Source of the DNA: a bacterium
Lineage (GTDB): Bacteria; Patescibacteriota; Minisyncoccia; UBA6257; UBA9933
Direction of reading: 5' to 3'
Length of the DNA: 7,299 bases
Assembly (NCBI GenBank): GCA_021799155.1
Contig: JAJZBA010000025.1
Span: forward strand, 1-7,299
Part shown: piece after piece, positions 6,356 through 7,299 of the stretch
Numbering within the stretch: the stretch's first letter is position 1
Layout: each line of letters starts with the position of its first letter
Notes under the pieces: generated by a model
Told to the model about the DNA's origin: nothing
What the model saw: only the letters and a program-made list of their open reading frames with translations
The model's database searches: none
Translations under genes and position numbers: made by a program

Positions 6356-6997
6356 ATGAAAAACGCAACCCTTGGACATGGAGTAAAAATTTTGCAGTTG
6401 ATCGCCCAGAAAGGAACGTCTGGCGAGCAGATTCAGGAGCTTATCAGCTCAGGATTACTTTCCGATATTCTGAATGCCAATATTGGCGCAGTGGACCGGA
6501 ACGAGTTCAGAAAATTGCTCGGTCTTAATACACTCAATATCTACCATGTAGATTACAGCATCTACCGTCTGGCAGTAGATTACGGCCAGAGTGTTGAAGA
6601 AGCTGTTGAGGCTGGAAGATACGACCGGGTTAATAGTGACATAACTTCTAAAAACTTCCCGACAAAAAAGTCGGGCATAGCGGAAGTTAGTATCGATCTT
6701 GTCTGCTTCAACCGCGACACAATCACAGCAGACGAAGTTTTGGTCGAACTCGACAAAAGAGGGCTAAGGCCGGCGGAAACGCACGAGCTTCTCAAAATCG
6801 GCGAGAAGTTTCCCGACCTTCAGAGGGAATTTCCGATAGTCGCTCTTGGCTCTGTTTGGTCTGTCTGGCAGGATTCATTTTTCCTCATTCGCTCCTGCCC
6901 ATACCTCGACGGGGATTGCTGGGGGCGCAACTTGGGTTTGGTTTGGTTCGACGGCGAGTGGAGCAGCAATTGTCGCTTCGCGGCTGTCCGCAAGTAA
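6356..6997 (+). CDS. Unrecognised 213-residue protein with Trp/Cys-rich, possibly variable C-terminal domain
   Basis: I cannot assign a function. The N-terminal part (about 1-57) is helical, with GEQIQELISSGLLSDIL and ending near FRKLLGL. The middle (about 60-155) is a mixed domain containing VDYGQSVEEAVEAG, NSDITSKNFP and a helix RPAETHELLKIGEKFPDLQREFP. The C-terminal part (163-213) starts ALGSVW and ends CRFAAVRK. It has W168, W171, W189, W197, W202 and C181, C188, C206, with repeated short turns such as DGD and FDGEW. From memory, CPR genomes carry many relatives with a conserved front and a shifting C-terminus; this was not checked. The W...R..L.L.W...W...RFA pattern recalls C-type-lectin/FGE-like folds, including targets of diversity-generating retroelements. 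No signal peptide or membrane segment is seen. It is more GC-rich than its neighbours and has its own promoter, ribosome site and terminator, suggesting a mobile or recently gained cassette. Confidence 0.85.
   Translation: MKNATLGHGVKILQLIAQKGTSGEQIQELISSGLLSDILNANIGAVDRNEFRKLLGLNTLNIYHVDYSIYRLAVDYGQSVEEAVEAGRYDRVNSDITSKNFPTKKSGIAEVSIDLVCFNRDTITADEVLVELDKRGLRPAETHELLKIGEKFPDLQREFPIVALGSVWSVWQDSFFLIRSCPYLDGDCWGRNLGLVWFDGEWSSNCRFAAVRK
6658..6675. other. Perfect short hairpin within the 213-residue protein gene
   Basis: CCCGAC 6658-6663 and GTCGGG 6670-6675 flank six A bases. The stem is a perfect 6 bp, within codons for FPTKKSG. On the minus strand it reads as a small stem with a T loop. There is no U-tract after the stem on either strand, so a terminator is not supported. 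It may be chance or a remnant of an insertion. Confidence 0.3.
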
Positions 6998-7003
6998 AAT
7001 TTT

Positions 7004-7057
7004 GGGACCTTGGATTCTTAAACTTTGTTTGGAATCCTTGGTCCTTTTATTTTTTTT
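7004..7057 (+). terminator. Strong intrinsic (Rho-independent) terminator
   Basis: GGACC 7005-7009 pairs with GGTCC 7040-7044. After a 2x2 T-T mismatch, GGATTC (7012-7017) pairs with GAATCC (7031-7036). AAAC and GTTT can extend the stem towards the loop. A T-rich tract, TTTTATTTTTTTT, follows at 7045-7057. It begins 6 bases after the stop of the 213-residue protein gene and closes that transcript. Confidence 0.9.
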
Positions 7058-7181
7058 AAAATCTTTTAGTAAGATAAATTTGGATATTAGATTAATATAC
7101 GAATAAATTTGACCAGCTCGTAAATCATAAATTAAAAATCAGATATTATATAAGATATTGCGATGATTTAGAAAAGGATAG

Positions 7182-7210
7182 TTGATATTAACAGGTTTTC
7201 ATGTTATTAT
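7182..7210 (+). promoter_or_regulatory. Extended -10 promoter for the gene at the window's right end
   Basis: TTGATA at 7182-7187 (5 of 6 to TTGACA) is followed after 17 bases by TATTAT at 7205-7210 (5 of 6 to TATAAT). A TGT at 7202-7204 completes an extended -10 (TGnTATTAT). Spacing is ideal. It lies downstream of the terminator and about 50 bases ahead of an ATG that begins a hydrophobic peptide, so it plausibly drives that gene. Confidence 0.6.
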
Positions 7211-7258
7211 TTTGGTAATAAAGAATTGATTATCGAGAAAGCGGTGAAATTATAAGAA

Positions 7259-7299
7259 ATGATTAGGCGCCCTATTTTTTTATTGATTTTGATTTTAGT
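7259..7299 (+). CDS. Start of a probable exported or membrane protein (partial, 3' end outside window)
   Basis: ATG at 7259 opens a frame that runs off the window after 13 codons: MIRRPIFLLILIL. Two arginines followed by an unbroken hydrophobic stretch are typical of a signal peptide or first membrane helix. A good promoter lies upstream at 7182-7210. No strong Shine-Dalgarno is seen; GAAAGCGGTGAAA upstream is weak and distant. The protein family cannot be told from this fragment. Confidence 0.45.
   Translation, partial: MIRRPIFLLILIL

Noticed and set aside
6846..7106. 86-codon plus-strand frame overlapping the end of the 213-residue protein gene
   Set aside because: It is out of frame with the supported gene, runs through the intrinsic terminator and has no ribosome site.
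7093..7110. ATACGAAT-like sequence resembling part of the palindromic element
   Set aside because: Only a few bases match and there is no inverted arm or end motif; likely chance in AT-rich DNA.
1..7299. tRNA, rRNA, CRISPR array or riboswitch
   Set aside because: No cloverleaf, regularly spaced direct repeats or known riboswitch core was recognised by eye; a cobalamin riboswitch was considered before nrdJ, but the 94-base spacer is nearly filled by the palindromic element.

Overview
The window looks like a piece of a Patescibacteria (CPR) genome, most likely Parcubacteria-like. It is AT-rich with A-rich, lysine-biased coding, tightly packed genes and mostly no visible Shine-Dalgarno sequences. 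The proteins resemble the compact CPR versions of their families. Lineage is inferred from style and protein resemblance, without a database search.

Layout, all genes on the + strand: (1) 1-66, the last 21 codons of a probable ribosomal protein bS21 (rpsU). (2) 72-163, a spacer rich in inverted repeats that carries a diverged copy of a short palindromic element. (3) 164-1109, yqeY and ybeY, which overlap. (4) 1069-3456, the division genes ftsA and ftsZ; ftsA begins inside the end of ybeY. (5) 3459-3543, a well-preserved palindromic element between ftsZ and nrdJ. (6) 3551-6181, an adenosylcobalamin-dependent (class II) ribonucleotide reductase. (7) 6182-7057, a free-standing unit with its own promoter, a perfect Shine-Dalgarno, an unrecognised 213-residue protein with a Trp/Cys-rich C-terminus, and a strong intrinsic terminator. 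(8) 7058-7258, AT-rich spacer with a good extended -10 promoter, followed by the first 13 codons of a probable exported or membrane protein that runs off the window.

The first block joins translation and rRNA maturation (bS21, YqeY, YbeY), septum assembly (FtsA, FtsZ) and dNTP supply (NrdJ). Close spacing suggests one growth-linked transcription unit. The unit at 6182-7057 looks like a separate insertion: it is visibly more GC-rich and has different translation signals.

The most interesting signal is a small family of about 84-bp imperfect palindromes with ends CGATGC/GCATCG. One copy is intergenic (3460-3543) and one is diverged (72-154). A third, partial copy (918-980) lies in frame inside ybeY, adding about 21 residues directly before the catalytic HGLLHLFGYDH motif. 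All copies are open in the corresponding reading frame (KFADSD / KFVDSH / FVDSY). This resembles in principle the Rickettsia palindromic elements that insert into protein genes. The second interesting item is the C-terminus of the 213-residue protein, which has the look of a diversified, lectin-like variable domain. No reverse transcriptase or template repeat is in the window, so that idea is a hypothesis.
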